NCBI GenBank assembly: GCA_016713785.1
Contig: JADJOM010000003.1
Location: 1,135,501-1,199,500, forward strand
Direction: 5' to 3'
From: Gemmatimonadota bacterium
GTDB taxonomy: Bacteria > Gemmatimonadota > Gemmatimonadetes > Gemmatimonadales > GWC2-71-9
DNA: 64,000 nucleotides
Under the pieces are notes generated by a model. The model searched no databases, was not told the origin of the DNA, and worked only from the letters and a program-made list of their open reading frames with translations. Positions 1 to 8,314 of this stretch are shown piece by piece. A program made the position numbers and the translations under genes. Within the stretch, counting starts at the first letter, position 1. Every line of letters begins with the position of its first letter.

Positions 1-362
1 CCGAGGCGGAGTGGACCGACCTGCGCTTCGGCTGGGCGGCGGTGGCCTCGGTCAAGTCCAACGCCGTGCTCCTGGCCCGGGACGAGACCACCATCGGCAT
101 CGGCGCCGGCCAGATGAGCCGGGTGGACAGCTCCTTCCTGGCGGTCCACAAGGCCCGCCAGCAGGGCCACGACCCGAAGGGAAGTGTGCTCGCCTCCGAC
201 GCGTTCTTCCCGTTTGCCGATGGCGTGGAGGAGGCGGCCGCCGCGGGCGTCACCGCCATCATCCAGCCGGGCGGGTCGGTGCGCGACGCCGAGGTGATCG
301 CCGCCGCCGACCGGCATGGCCTGACGATGGTGATCACCGGCCGCCGGCAGTTCCGTCACTGA
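1..362 (+). CDS. purH: PurH, C-terminal part (bifunctional AICAR transformylase/IMP cyclohydrolase), cut by window edge
   Basis: This is the last ~120 residues of PurH, which carries out the final two steps of IMP synthesis in the cytoplasm. The gene enters from outside the window and is open in frame from base 3. The remaining piece is the end of the AICAR formyltransferase domain. The hallmark strings KSNAV, GIGAGQMSRVDS, ASDAFFPFADGVEEAA and IQPGGSVRD are all present, and the protein ends in the usual QFRH. The 79 bases to the next start hold no clear promoter or terminator, so the DUF2723 gene may be read through from purH. Identity is certain; only the N-terminal IMP cyclohydrolase half and most of the transformylase domain are missing because of the window edge. 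Confidence 0.95.
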   Translation, partial: EAEWTDLRFGWAAVASVKSNAVLLARDETTIGIGAGQMSRVDSSFLAVHKARQQGHDPKGSVLASDAFFPFADGVEEAAAAGVTAIIQPGGSVRDAEVIAAADRHGLTMVITGRRQFRH

Positions 363-441
363 TCGCCCCACCGACGTCCCCTCAGCAGGCACGCCGGGCG
401 GCCCCGTCGCCGCCCGCCCCGGAACCCCGACCCCCGACCCG

Positions 442-2706
442 ATGACCCACGCCGCCACCGACCGCCGCGACCCGCCGCCGTACCTCTGGGCCGCCCTGAC
501 CGGTCTCGCCGTCTTCCTCATCTACGTGGCAACGCTGGCGCCGACCACCGCGTTCTGGGACACCTCCGAGTACATCGCGGCCGCGTACGTGCTCGGCATC
601 CCGCACCCGCCCGGCAACCCGCTGTTCACGCTGCTGGCGCACGTGTGGGGCGCCCTGCCGCTCGCGGCGGCCTACGCGGTCCGCATCAACCTGTTCGCCG
701 CCTTCACCAGCGCGGCCACGGCGGGGCTCCTCTTCCTGGTGGCCGACCGCTGGATGCGGGACGTGGTGCCGGTGCGCTGGGCCCGGCTGGCGGCGGCGTT
801 CGCCGGCATCCTGGTGGGCGCGCTGACCTGGACGGTGTGGAACCAGTCCACGGTGAACGAGAAGGTGTACACCGTCTCCATGCTCTCCACCGCGCTGGTG
901 CTGTGGCTGGGGGTGCACTGGGCCGATGACATCCCCGGGCAGCACCGCGACCGGTGGCTGGTCCTCATCGGCTATCTCCTGACGTTCTCCTCCACCAACC
1001 ACATGATGGGCGTGCTGGCCGCGCCCGCCGTGGCCATCTACGTGGTCTTCACCGAGCCGAGCCTGCTGCTCAAGCCGTGGGCCCTGTGGCTCGGCGTGCT
1101 GGTGGGGCTCGCGGTGAGCGGCAAGTGGACCGCGCTGATCGACGGCCCGGCCGGCGACCGCGCCGTAGTGGCGGTGCTGCTGCTGGCGCTGGTGGCGTAC
1201 ACCGCCTGGCGCGATGCCGGCGAGTTCCGCCGACCGCTGCTCTACCTCTCGATCCTGGCGGTGGTGGTGGGCATCTCGCTCAACTACGCTTTCCTCCCGA
1301 TCCGGGCGGCACAGTATCCGCCGATCAACGAGGGCGAGCCGACCACCTGGCGGGCGCTGCTCGACGTGCTCAACCGGGCCCAGTACGGCAAGCCCTCGGT
1401 GCTGTACCGGCAGGCCGACTTCGCCTCGCAGGTGGGCAACTACCTGCAGTACTTCGGCTGGCAGTTCGCCCGGGACTGGGGCAGCGTGGGGAGCCGGGCG
1501 GCCATGGCGCTCTTCACCCTGCTCGGCCTCACCGGCGCGGGCGCGCTGTGGCAGCGCGACCGCCGTGCCTTCTGGGCCAGCGCCACGCTCATCTTCACCG
1601 TGACGCTCGCGCTCGTCTTCTACCTCAACTTCAAGTACGGCTTCTCCTACCCCACCCGGCCGGGGCTGGGCCAGGTGCTCCGGGAGGTGCGCGAGCGCGA
1701 CTACTTCTTCGTGGTGTCGTTCTCGGTCTTCGGCCTGTGGGTGGCGGTGGGCTTCGGCGCGGTGATGCAGGGCCTGGCCGACGCCCTGCGCGGCCGCTCG
1801 GCCCCGCAGACCGCCTACCTGCTCGCGAGCCCGGTCCTGCTGCTGGCGCTGGTCCCGGTGTTCGGCAACCGGGTGACCGCGAGCCGCGACCACGAGACCC
1901 TCGCCCGCGACTTCGCCCGCGACATGCTGGAGTCGGTCGAGCCGTACGGCATCCTGGTCACCGCTGGCGACAACGACACGTTCCCCCTCTGGTACGCCCA
2001 GGAGGTCGAGGGCATCCGGCCCGACGTGACCATCGCGAACCTCTCGCTGATGAACACCCGCTGGCACCTGCAGCAGCTGCGGCGCCGCCAGACCCCGACC
2101 TTCGATCCCGCGCAGGCCGCGGACCTCTGGAAGTCGTGGAGCGGGCCCAAGCCCGAGGACCCCGTGCTGCGGCTCTCCGAGCAGGAGCTCAACGAGATGC
2201 CGGAGGCGCAGCTGGTGCCGCACAACTCCGGGGTGAAGTTCGGGGACCTGCAGGTCGCCTTCGGGCGGGACACGCTGATCCTCTCCGACCTGATCACCGT
2301 CTTCCTGATCCGCGACAACATCGGCAAGCGGCCGATCTACTTCGCGTGGAGCGCCGGCGGCTTCCCCGACCAGACCCTCAACCTGACGCCCTACCTCAGC
2401 ACCCAGGGGCTGCTGCGGCGGCTCAACGAGACCCTGCTGGAGCCGGGGGAGAACATCGTGCTGAATCGCGGACTGGGGTACCTCGACCTGGCCCGCTCCC
2501 GCGAGCTCATGTTCGGGACCTATACCTACGCCGCGGCCGCCCGCGCCCGCCCCACCGGGTGGGTGGACCGGCCGTCCCAGTCCATCCTGTCGCTGTACAG
2601 CGTGATCTACGGGACCACGGGCAGCAGCTTCCGCGCCGCCGGCGACACCGTCACCGCGCTCCGGGCGGACTCGGTGGCCCGGGCGGTCGAGGCCAACCTC
2701 CGCTAG
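442..2706 (+). CDS. DUF2723 family multi-pass membrane protein (GT-C glycosyltransferase-like)
   Basis: A 754-residue inner-membrane protein. Residues ~15-480 contain about ten hydrophobic segments, and the last ~270 residues form a soluble domain. The first loop carries WDTSEYIAAAYVLGIPHPPG at residues 39-58. This is the DUF2723 signature and holds an acidic pair (D40, E43) where GT-C enzymes keep a catalytic acid. The C-terminal domain has the family string GDNDTFPLWYAQEVEGIRPD. The eukaryotic relative TMEM260 is a protein O-mannosyltransferase; by family analogy this protein may move a sugar from a lipid carrier onto secreted proteins, but the substrate is unknown. It starts with ATG 79 bases after purH and ends 7 bases from the convergent kinase gene. 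Family assignment is firm; enzymatic role is inference. Confidence 0.85.
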   Translation: MTHAATDRRDPPPYLWAALTGLAVFLIYVATLAPTTAFWDTSEYIAAAYVLGIPHPPGNPLFTLLAHVWGALPLAAAYAVRINLFAAFTSAATAGLLFLVADRWMRDVVPVRWARLAAAFAGILVGALTWTVWNQSTVNEKVYTVSMLSTALVLWLGVHWADDIPGQHRDRWLVLIGYLLTFSSTNHMMGVLAAPAVAIYVVFTEPSLLLKPWALWLGVLVGLAVSGKWTALIDGPAGDRAVVAVLLLALVAYTAWRDAGEFRRPLLYLSILAVVVGISLNYAFLPIRAAQYPPINEGEPTTWRALLDVLNRAQYGKPSVLYRQADFASQVGNYLQYFGWQFARDWGSVGSRAAMALFTLLGLTGAGALWQRDRRAFWASATLIFTVTLALVFYLNFKYGFSYPTRPGLGQVLREVRERDYFFVVSFSVFGLWVAVGFGAVMQGLADALRGRSAPQTAYLLASPVLLLALVPVFGNRVTASRDHETLARDFARDMLESVEPYGILVTAGDNDTFPLWYAQEVEGIRPDVTIANLSLMNTRWHLQQLRRRQTPTFDPAQAADLWKSWSGPKPEDPVLRLSEQELNEMPEAQLVPHNSGVKFGDLQVAFGRDTLILSDLITVFLIRDNIGKRPIYFAWSAGGFPDQTLNLTPYLSTQGLLRRLNETLLEPGENIVLNRGLGYLDLARSRELMFGTYTYAAAARARPTGWVDRPSQSILSLYSVIYGTTGSSFRAAGDTVTALRADSVARAVEANLR

Positions 2707-2713
2707 GCGCGGC

Positions 2714-5167
2714 TCAGCCGCCCACCCGCAGGCGCCCCGCGGAGAGCGTGGCCGGCGCCCGCACCTCGACGGCCACCGTGGCGCGACGTCCGCCCGCGGT
2801 GGCCGCGATGCGTACGCTCCCGAACCGGTGGCCGGTCACCTGTCCCTCGGCGTTGACGCTGGCGATCATCGGGTCGGAGGATTGCCACTCCACCGGCACG
2901 CCCACCAGCACCCCGCCCCGGGCACTCTGGACCAGCGCCCGCAGGGCGCCCGTCTCGCCGCGCTGCAGCACCAGGTTGGCCGGCTCGAGCCGCACCCCGG
3001 CCACGCTCACCGGGAGCACGCGGACGTCGATCGCGGCCTGGCCCCCGCCGATGGTGGCGCTGATGCGGGTCGTCCCCGCCTTGAGCCCGCGCAGCAGGCC
3101 CAGCGGGCCCACCGTCGCCACGTCGGGGTGACTCGAGTTCCAGGTCACCACCCGTCCCGGCAACGTGGCGCCGAGGCGGTCGGCCGACTGCGACATCAGC
3201 TGGAGCTCCTCCCCCACCCCGATCTGGGAGATGCGCGGCGCGATGTCCACCCGGGCCACGTCCACCCGCGTCACCTGGAACTGCACGTCCGCCACGACGC
3301 CGCCCACGGAGGCGCGGATGCGCGCCGCCCCCGGCCCCGCCGCGGTGAGCTCGCCCCGGGCGTTGATCCGGAGGATGCTGGGATCGGTGGTGCTCCAGTT
3401 GACCGACGCCGCCGGCCGCGCCGCCTGGCCGGCCTCCTGCAGGAGCGCGGTGAGCGGCACCACCTGCCCGACGGTGAGCGCGCCCTCCCCCGGCACGATG
3501 GTCAGGGACCCGGTGGCGCGGCGCACCTCGACCAGCACGATGCTGGCCTGCTCCTCCACCCGCGCCTCGATCCGCGCCTGGCCTTCGGCGACGCCCTCGA
3601 CGGTGCCATCGGGCGTGACCCGGGCGATCGCCGGATCGAGCGCCTGCCACCGCACCACGCGGCCGGGGAGCACGGCGCCGGCCTGGTCGAGCGCGGTGGC
3701 CACCGCGAGGCGGCGTTCCCCCACCTGCCAGGGGCCGGCCGGGGCACTCACCCGCACCTGCGCCACCGGGACCCGGCCCACCCGGACCTGCACCGTGGCG
3801 CGGACGCCGTCGACCACCGCGGTGATCCCCGCCTCGCCCTCGCGCAGCGCGGTCACCACGCCGGAGTCGGTCACGGTCGCCACGGACACCGCGCTGCTGC
3901 CCCACTGCACGGCGGGTTCCCCGACCGTCAGGCCGGCGCGGTCACGCGCGGTGACCCGGAGCTTGACCCCCGAGCCGGCCTGCAACACCGCGCCGTTGGG
4001 CTCGATGGTGATGCTGTGCACCGGGGCCTCGTCGGCCGCCTGCACCGGCCGCGAGAGCCGGGTCGGGGCCGGGGGTGGTGCCACCGTGGTATGGGGCCGC
4101 GGCACCGGGCTCACCGGGACGCTCGGCAGCGGCACCACCATGCCCGAGGCGGGCGCGCCGGCCAGCACCTGCATCGTTGCACGCACCGCCGGATCGGCCG
4201 CCCGGGGCAGCGCCTCGGCGGCCGCGATCGCCTCGCCGAGCGAGGGCCAGCGGTCGCCCGGGTCCTTGGCCAGCATCTTGTCCACCACCGCCGCGAGCTC
4301 GATCGGGCAGTCGGCGCGCAGCGCGAGCAGCGGCGGCGGGAGGTCGGAGACATGGGCCAGCAGGACCGGCAGCACCTCGACGTGATTGAACGGGGGCCGC
4401 CCCGCGATGAGCTCGAACGCCACGCAGCCCAGCGCGTACTGGTCCGAGGCGGGGGTGACCGGCTTGCCGGTGCACTGTTCCGGGCTCATGTAGGTCGGGG
4501 TGCCGACGGTGGAGCCGGTCTGGGTGAGGCTCACCCCCTGCGCCACCTTGGCGATGCCGAAGTCCGCCACGATCGCGGAGCCATCCTCGTCGAGCATGAT
4601 GTTGGCGGGCTTGATGTCGCGGTGGATCACCCCCTTGCGATGGGCATGCTCCAGCGCGGACCCGACCTGCGCCAGCACCGCCTGGACCACCCCCGGCGGC
4701 AGCGGCCCCGTTTCGGCCACCACCCGGTCCAGGGAGCGGCCGGCGATGTACTTCATCACGAAGAAGCGAAGCTGGCCGGTGGTGCGGACCGCGTAGATGG
4801 GGATGATGTGCGGGTGCCCGAGCTGGGCGGCGGTGCGCGCCTCGAGCAGGAACCGGTCGGCGACTCCGTCGCTCCCCTCCAGGCCGGGGATCATCACCTT
4901 GATCGCCACCCGGCGCCCCAGCGCCAGGTCCTCGGCAAGGTAGACGGCGGCCATTCCCCCGCGGCCCAGCTCCGACTCGATCCGGTACTCGCCGGCCGTG
5001 GCGGCGGCGAGCTGCTCCCGGAGCGCATCCACCGGGGGAGAGCCGAAGAGGCCGGAGAGAGTCAGGTCGGTGGCCTGTACCGGCCCGCCGCAATGCATGC
5101 AGAAGCGGGCTGCGCCGTCGGTTGCGGCGCCGCAGCGGGGGCAGGCGATGGAGGTCCCGGTCGTCAC
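2714..5167 (-). CDS. Ser/Thr protein kinase with N-terminal zinc ribbon and five C-terminal Ig-like (Big_2) repeats
   Basis: An 817-residue protein. The N-terminus has a zinc ribbon (CPRC at 9-12, CMHC at 23-26). A complete Hanks-type kinase domain follows at ~60-320: glycine loop GRGGMA 68-73, Lys90, HRDIKPANI 182-190, DFG 202-204 and a TPTYMSPE substrate-loop segment. A Pro-rich linker (~345-380) leads to five ~80-residue Big_2-type repeats (~383-803), each with the W-x-S/A-x-D/A...G..TG pattern. All catalytic residues are present, so it should be active. Most bacterial receptor kinases place a membrane helix between kinase and sensor domains, but no stretch in the linker is long or hydrophobic enough to be one. 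Start is GTG, six bases after a GATACT -10-like element. It is convergent with the DUF2723 gene. Kinase and repeats are certain; cellular placement of the repeats is open. Confidence 0.93.
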   Translation of the reverse strand: MTTGTSIACPRCGAATDGAARFCMHCGGPVQATDLTLSGLFGSPPVDALREQLAAATAGEYRIESELGRGGMAAVYLAEDLALGRRVAIKVMIPGLEGSDGVADRFLLEARTAAQLGHPHIIPIYAVRTTGQLRFFVMKYIAGRSLDRVVAETGPLPPGVVQAVLAQVGSALEHAHRKGVIHRDIKPANIMLDEDGSAIVADFGIAKVAQGVSLTQTGSTVGTPTYMSPEQCTGKPVTPASDQYALGCVAFELIAGRPPFNHVEVLPVLLAHVSDLPPPLLALRADCPIELAAVVDKMLAKDPGDRWPSLGEAIAAAEALPRAADPAVRATMQVLAGAPASGMVVPLPSVPVSPVPRPHTTVAPPPAPTRLSRPVQAADEAPVHSITIEPNGAVLQAGSGVKLRVTARDRAGLTVGEPAVQWGSSAVSVATVTDSGVVTALREGEAGITAVVDGVRATVQVRVGRVPVAQVRVSAPAGPWQVGERRLAVATALDQAGAVLPGRVVRWQALDPAIARVTPDGTVEGVAEGQARIEARVEEQASIVLVEVRRATGSLTIVPGEGALTVGQVVPLTALLQEAGQAARPAASVNWSTTDPSILRINARGELTAAGPGAARIRASVGGVVADVQFQVTRVDVARVDIAPRISQIGVGEELQLMSQSADRLGATLPGRVVTWNSSHPDVATVGPLGLLRGLKAGTTRISATIGGGQAAIDVRVLPVSVAGVRLEPANLVLQRGETGALRALVQSARGGVLVGVPVEWQSSDPMIASVNAEGQVTGHRFGSVRIAATAGGRRATVAVEVRAPATLSAGRLRVGG

Positions 5168-5173
5168 CTTCGA

Positions 5174-5202
5174 AGTATCGGAGCGGGTCCCATGGAGCTA
5201 AA
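5174..5202 (-). promoter_or_regulatory. Candidate promoter of the Ig-repeat kinase
   Basis: On the minus strand a GATACT hexamer (5179 to 5174) lies six bases before the GTG start at 5167. A weak TTTAGC (5202 to 5197) sits 17 bases upstream of it. If used, transcription would begin at or next to the start codon, giving a leaderless message. The upstream GAAG overlaps the start too closely to be a normal Shine-Dalgarno site. Confidence 0.4.
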
Positions 5203-5252
5203 CATCCCCGCTTGCGGGACGCTCCGGGGCTCGCCAAGCTTCCCCGCGTTCG

Positions 5253-5339
5253 GGCGTGGTGGCAGAGCGGTCGAATGCAGCGGTCTTGAAAACCGCCGAA
5301 CCCGCAAGGGTTCCGTGAGTTCGAATCTCACCCACGCCG
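5253..5339 (+). tRNA. tRNA-Ser (anticodon TGA)
   Basis: An 87-base class II tRNA. Acceptor arm GGCGTGG (5253-5259) pairs with CCACGCC (5332-5338) and the discriminator is G5339. The anticodon stem-loop GCGGT-CTTGAAA-ACCGC places TGA at 5287-5289. A long variable arm (CCCGCAAGGG) and the GTTCGAATC T-loop are clear. The 3' CCA is not encoded, so it must be added by a CCA-adding enzyme. It reads UCN serine codons. Confidence 0.97.
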
Positions 5340-5417
5340 TCCCGCAGCTCCGCGTTCATCTTTCCGGAACGATTCGTGGCAGGTGGCACGACCCGTCTCG
5401 CCCAGCACACGAGAAGG

Positions 5418-5445
5418 GCCCCGTGGCATCGGGGCTATCCTGTTT
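5418..5445 (+). terminator. Possible terminator of tRNA-Ser(UGA)
   Basis: GCCCCG (5418-5423) pairs with CGGGGC (5430-5435) around a TGGCAT loop and is followed by TATCCTGTTT. The stem is only 6 bp and the T-tract is imperfect. It lies between the tRNA and the cytochrome gene. The remainder of 5340-5515 shows nothing else identifiable. Confidence 0.4.
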
Positions 5446-5515
5446 CCTCACAATCGCTTGGACCTTCATGGAGCGATTCGTGGCGGTGCCCGTTTCTTGC
5501 ACTGTTTCCGGGCCG

Positions 5516-6988
5516 ATGCCACTACTCTCTGGGGTCCGCGTGACGCGGGTCCGGGCCTGCACCCGCTGGATCCGCACGGCACTGCCGCTCCTCGCCGCGC
5601 TGGCGATGGGGGCGCTCCGCCTCGCCGCTCAGGAGACGACGGCCAGCCCGCATGGCGAGCTCTCGATGGACTGCCTGGAGTGTCATCGGGAAACCGGCTG
5701 GCGCCCGGTGCGGATTCGCCCGACCTTCGATCACGCCGCCCTGGGGTACCCGCTGACGGCGGCGCATGCCACCGCCACGTGCATGGGGTGCCACCAGACC
5801 CTGACCTTCACCGACACGCCCTCCCGGTGCGCGGAATGCCACCAGGACATCCACCGGGGCGAGGTGGGCGAGGACTGCGCCGCCTGCCACACCGAGCGGA
5901 GCTTCCTCGACCGCGGCCGGATGATCCAGCAGCACCAGACCACCCGGTTCACGCTCGAGGGGGCGCACCGCGCCGCCGACTGCGAGAGCTGCCATCCCGC
6001 CCAGCGGCAGGGGATGCTGCAGTTCGTGGGACGCCCGCTGCAGTGCGACGGCTGCCACGCGGCGCAGTTTGCCGCGGCGCAGTCCCCCAATCACGTGACC
6101 GCGGGCTTCTCGCGCGACTGCCAGACCTGCCACGCCTCCACCAACTGGAACGCCGCGCGGTTCAACCACGACCGGGGCGGCTTCCCGCTCACCGGCGCGC
6201 ACCGGAGCGTGGCCTGCGACCAGTGCCACCTCAACAACCAGTACAGCGGGGCCCCGGTGGCCTGCGTGAGCTGTCACCAGGCCGACTACGATCTGACCAC
6301 GTCCCCCGCCCACGGGGCGGCCCAGTTCCCCACCGACTGCGCCTCCTGTCACGGCACCCGGTCGTGGAACACGCCGTTCGACCACGGCAAGACTGGCTTT
6401 GCCCTGACGGGCGCCCACAAGGCCACCGCCTGCGAGCAGTGCCATGGCGACGGCGTGTTCAGCGGCAAGCCGACCACCTGCCTGGCGTGCCACCAGGCTG
6501 ACTACGACAACTCGACCAACCCCGACCACCAGGCCAGCAGCTTTCCCACCGACTGCGAGGCCTGCCACACGACCGTCCAGTGGCTGGGCGCGACCTTCAA
6601 CCACGACGCCACCAGCTTTGCCCTGACCGGGCAGCACCGGGTCACGACCTGCGAGCAGTGCCATGCGGATGGGGTCTACAACGGCAAGCCGACGGCCTGC
6701 CAGGCGTGTCACCTGAGCGACTTCACCGCGACCACCGGCCCGGACCATGAGCAGCTCGGGTGGCCGCAGACCTGCACCACGTGCCACGTCGGCAGCCAGA
6801 ATACCACGGCGTGGGACCTCGGGGTGGACCTGCCGCGGCAGTACCACTCGATGTTCAGCGTGGACCACGAGTCGGCCAATGGCCGGTGCGACAAGTGCCA
6901 CAACCCGCCGGTGTACAAACCGGCCACCTGCACCGACTGCCACGACAACTCCTGCACCTTCACCAGCCAGCGCGGCTGCGACGACTGA
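5516..6988 (+). CDS. Secreted 18-haem c-type cytochrome
   Basis: A ~490-residue exported electron carrier with 18 CXXCH haem-attachment motifs, the first at residues 53-57 and the last about 20 residues from the C-terminus. A basic N-terminus and hydrophobic core (residues ~20-36) followed by LAA-Q suggest a Sec signal cleaved near residue 38, so haem would be attached outside the cytoplasm. From about motif 7 onward the protein repeats a ~70-residue unit: TGAH..ACxxCH, Y.G.P.AC.xCHQADYD, FPTDCxxCH, with extra His residues (FNHD, FDHG) placed to be second haem ligands. ATG 5516 was chosen because it gives a well-formed signal peptide; GTG 5540 and ATG 5468 are alternatives. No cytochrome partner, maturation or membrane anchor gene is nearby, so the redox partner is unknown. 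Cytochrome identity is certain, physiological role is not. Confidence 0.93.
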   Translation: MPLLSGVRVTRVRACTRWIRTALPLLAALAMGALRLAAQETTASPHGELSMDCLECHRETGWRPVRIRPTFDHAALGYPLTAAHATATCMGCHQTLTFTDTPSRCAECHQDIHRGEVGEDCAACHTERSFLDRGRMIQQHQTTRFTLEGAHRAADCESCHPAQRQGMLQFVGRPLQCDGCHAAQFAAAQSPNHVTAGFSRDCQTCHASTNWNAARFNHDRGGFPLTGAHRSVACDQCHLNNQYSGAPVACVSCHQADYDLTTSPAHGAAQFPTDCASCHGTRSWNTPFDHGKTGFALTGAHKATACEQCHGDGVFSGKPTTCLACHQADYDNSTNPDHQASSFPTDCEACHTTVQWLGATFNHDATSFALTGQHRVTTCEQCHADGVYNGKPTACQACHLSDFTATTGPDHEQLGWPQTCTTCHVGSQNTTAWDLGVDLPRQYHSMFSVDHESANGRCDKCHNPPVYKPATCTDCHDNSCTFTSQRGCDD

Positions 6989-7003
6989 GCCGCCCCGGGC
7001 CGG

Positions 7004-7969
<966 letters not shown>

Positions 7970-8030
7970 GCAGGGACTCCGGAACGGGGGCGAGATCGCT
8001 GCATGGTAGGCTGGCGTGCCCCCCTCTCGC

Positions 8031-8046
8031 TGTAACCCCGGTTACA
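8031..8046. promoter_or_regulatory. Perfect 7-bp inverted repeat, operator-like
   Basis: TGTAACC-CC-GGTTACA is a perfect palindrome with a 2-base centre. It lies in the 145-base divergent region between the lipoprotein gene (-) and tRNA-Ser(GCU) (+), about 30 bases upstream of the tRNA -35 element. Size and AT content at its edges resemble a dimeric repressor site more than a terminator. The regulator is unknown. Confidence 0.4.
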
Positions 8047-8074
8047 CCGGTGCCGGTCGGGCGCGACCCCGGCC

Positions 8075-8103
8075 TTGTCGGGGCCCCCGCGGCCCGCTAG
8101 AAT
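8075..8103 (+). promoter_or_regulatory. Sigma-70 type promoter of tRNA-Ser(GCU)
   Basis: TTGTCG (8075-8080), 17-base spacer, TAGAAT (8098-8103). The predicted start is about 8110, five bases before the tRNA. This is one of the best promoter matches in the window. Confidence 0.65.
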
Positions 8104-8114
8104 CCCGGCTCCCC

Positions 8115-8205
8115 GGAGTCGTGGCCGAGTGGCTGAAGGCGGCGGTTTGCTAAACCGTTATAGGGTTGAAAAGCCCTATCGAGGGTTCGAATCCCTCCGA
8201 CTCCG
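8115..8205 (+). tRNA. tRNA-Ser (anticodon GCT)
   Basis: A 91-base class II tRNA. GGAGTCG (8115-8121) pairs with CGACTCC (8198-8204), with discriminator G8205. The anticodon loop TTGCTAA (8147-8153) gives GCT at 8149-8151. A long variable arm and the GTTCGAATC T-loop are present, and no CCA is encoded. It reads AGC/AGU serine codons and probably shares its transcript with gltX, which starts 109 bases downstream with no obvious terminator between them. Confidence 0.97.
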
Positions 8206-8314
8206 TTGAGTGCACCAGGCTGAGGGGAACCGGGACCGGGGGCACACCCCACCTCCCCGTTCCCCTCGTTGCTTGACCCCCGGTTCGTCCCCCATACCCG
8301 GCCCGACTCCCGTC

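Noticed and set aside
5370..5484. An 11-base direct repeat (CGATTCGTGGC at 5370-5380 and 5474-5484) near tRNA-Ser, considered as an attachment site or element footprint
   Set aside because: Too short, not overlapping the tRNA 3' end, and there is no integrase or foreign gene nearby.
2828..5515. Upstream extension of the cytochrome frame across the kinase gene and tRNA-Ser
   Set aside because: It is only the absence of stops in a GC-rich antisense frame; it runs through a tRNA and lacks haem motifs before 5670.
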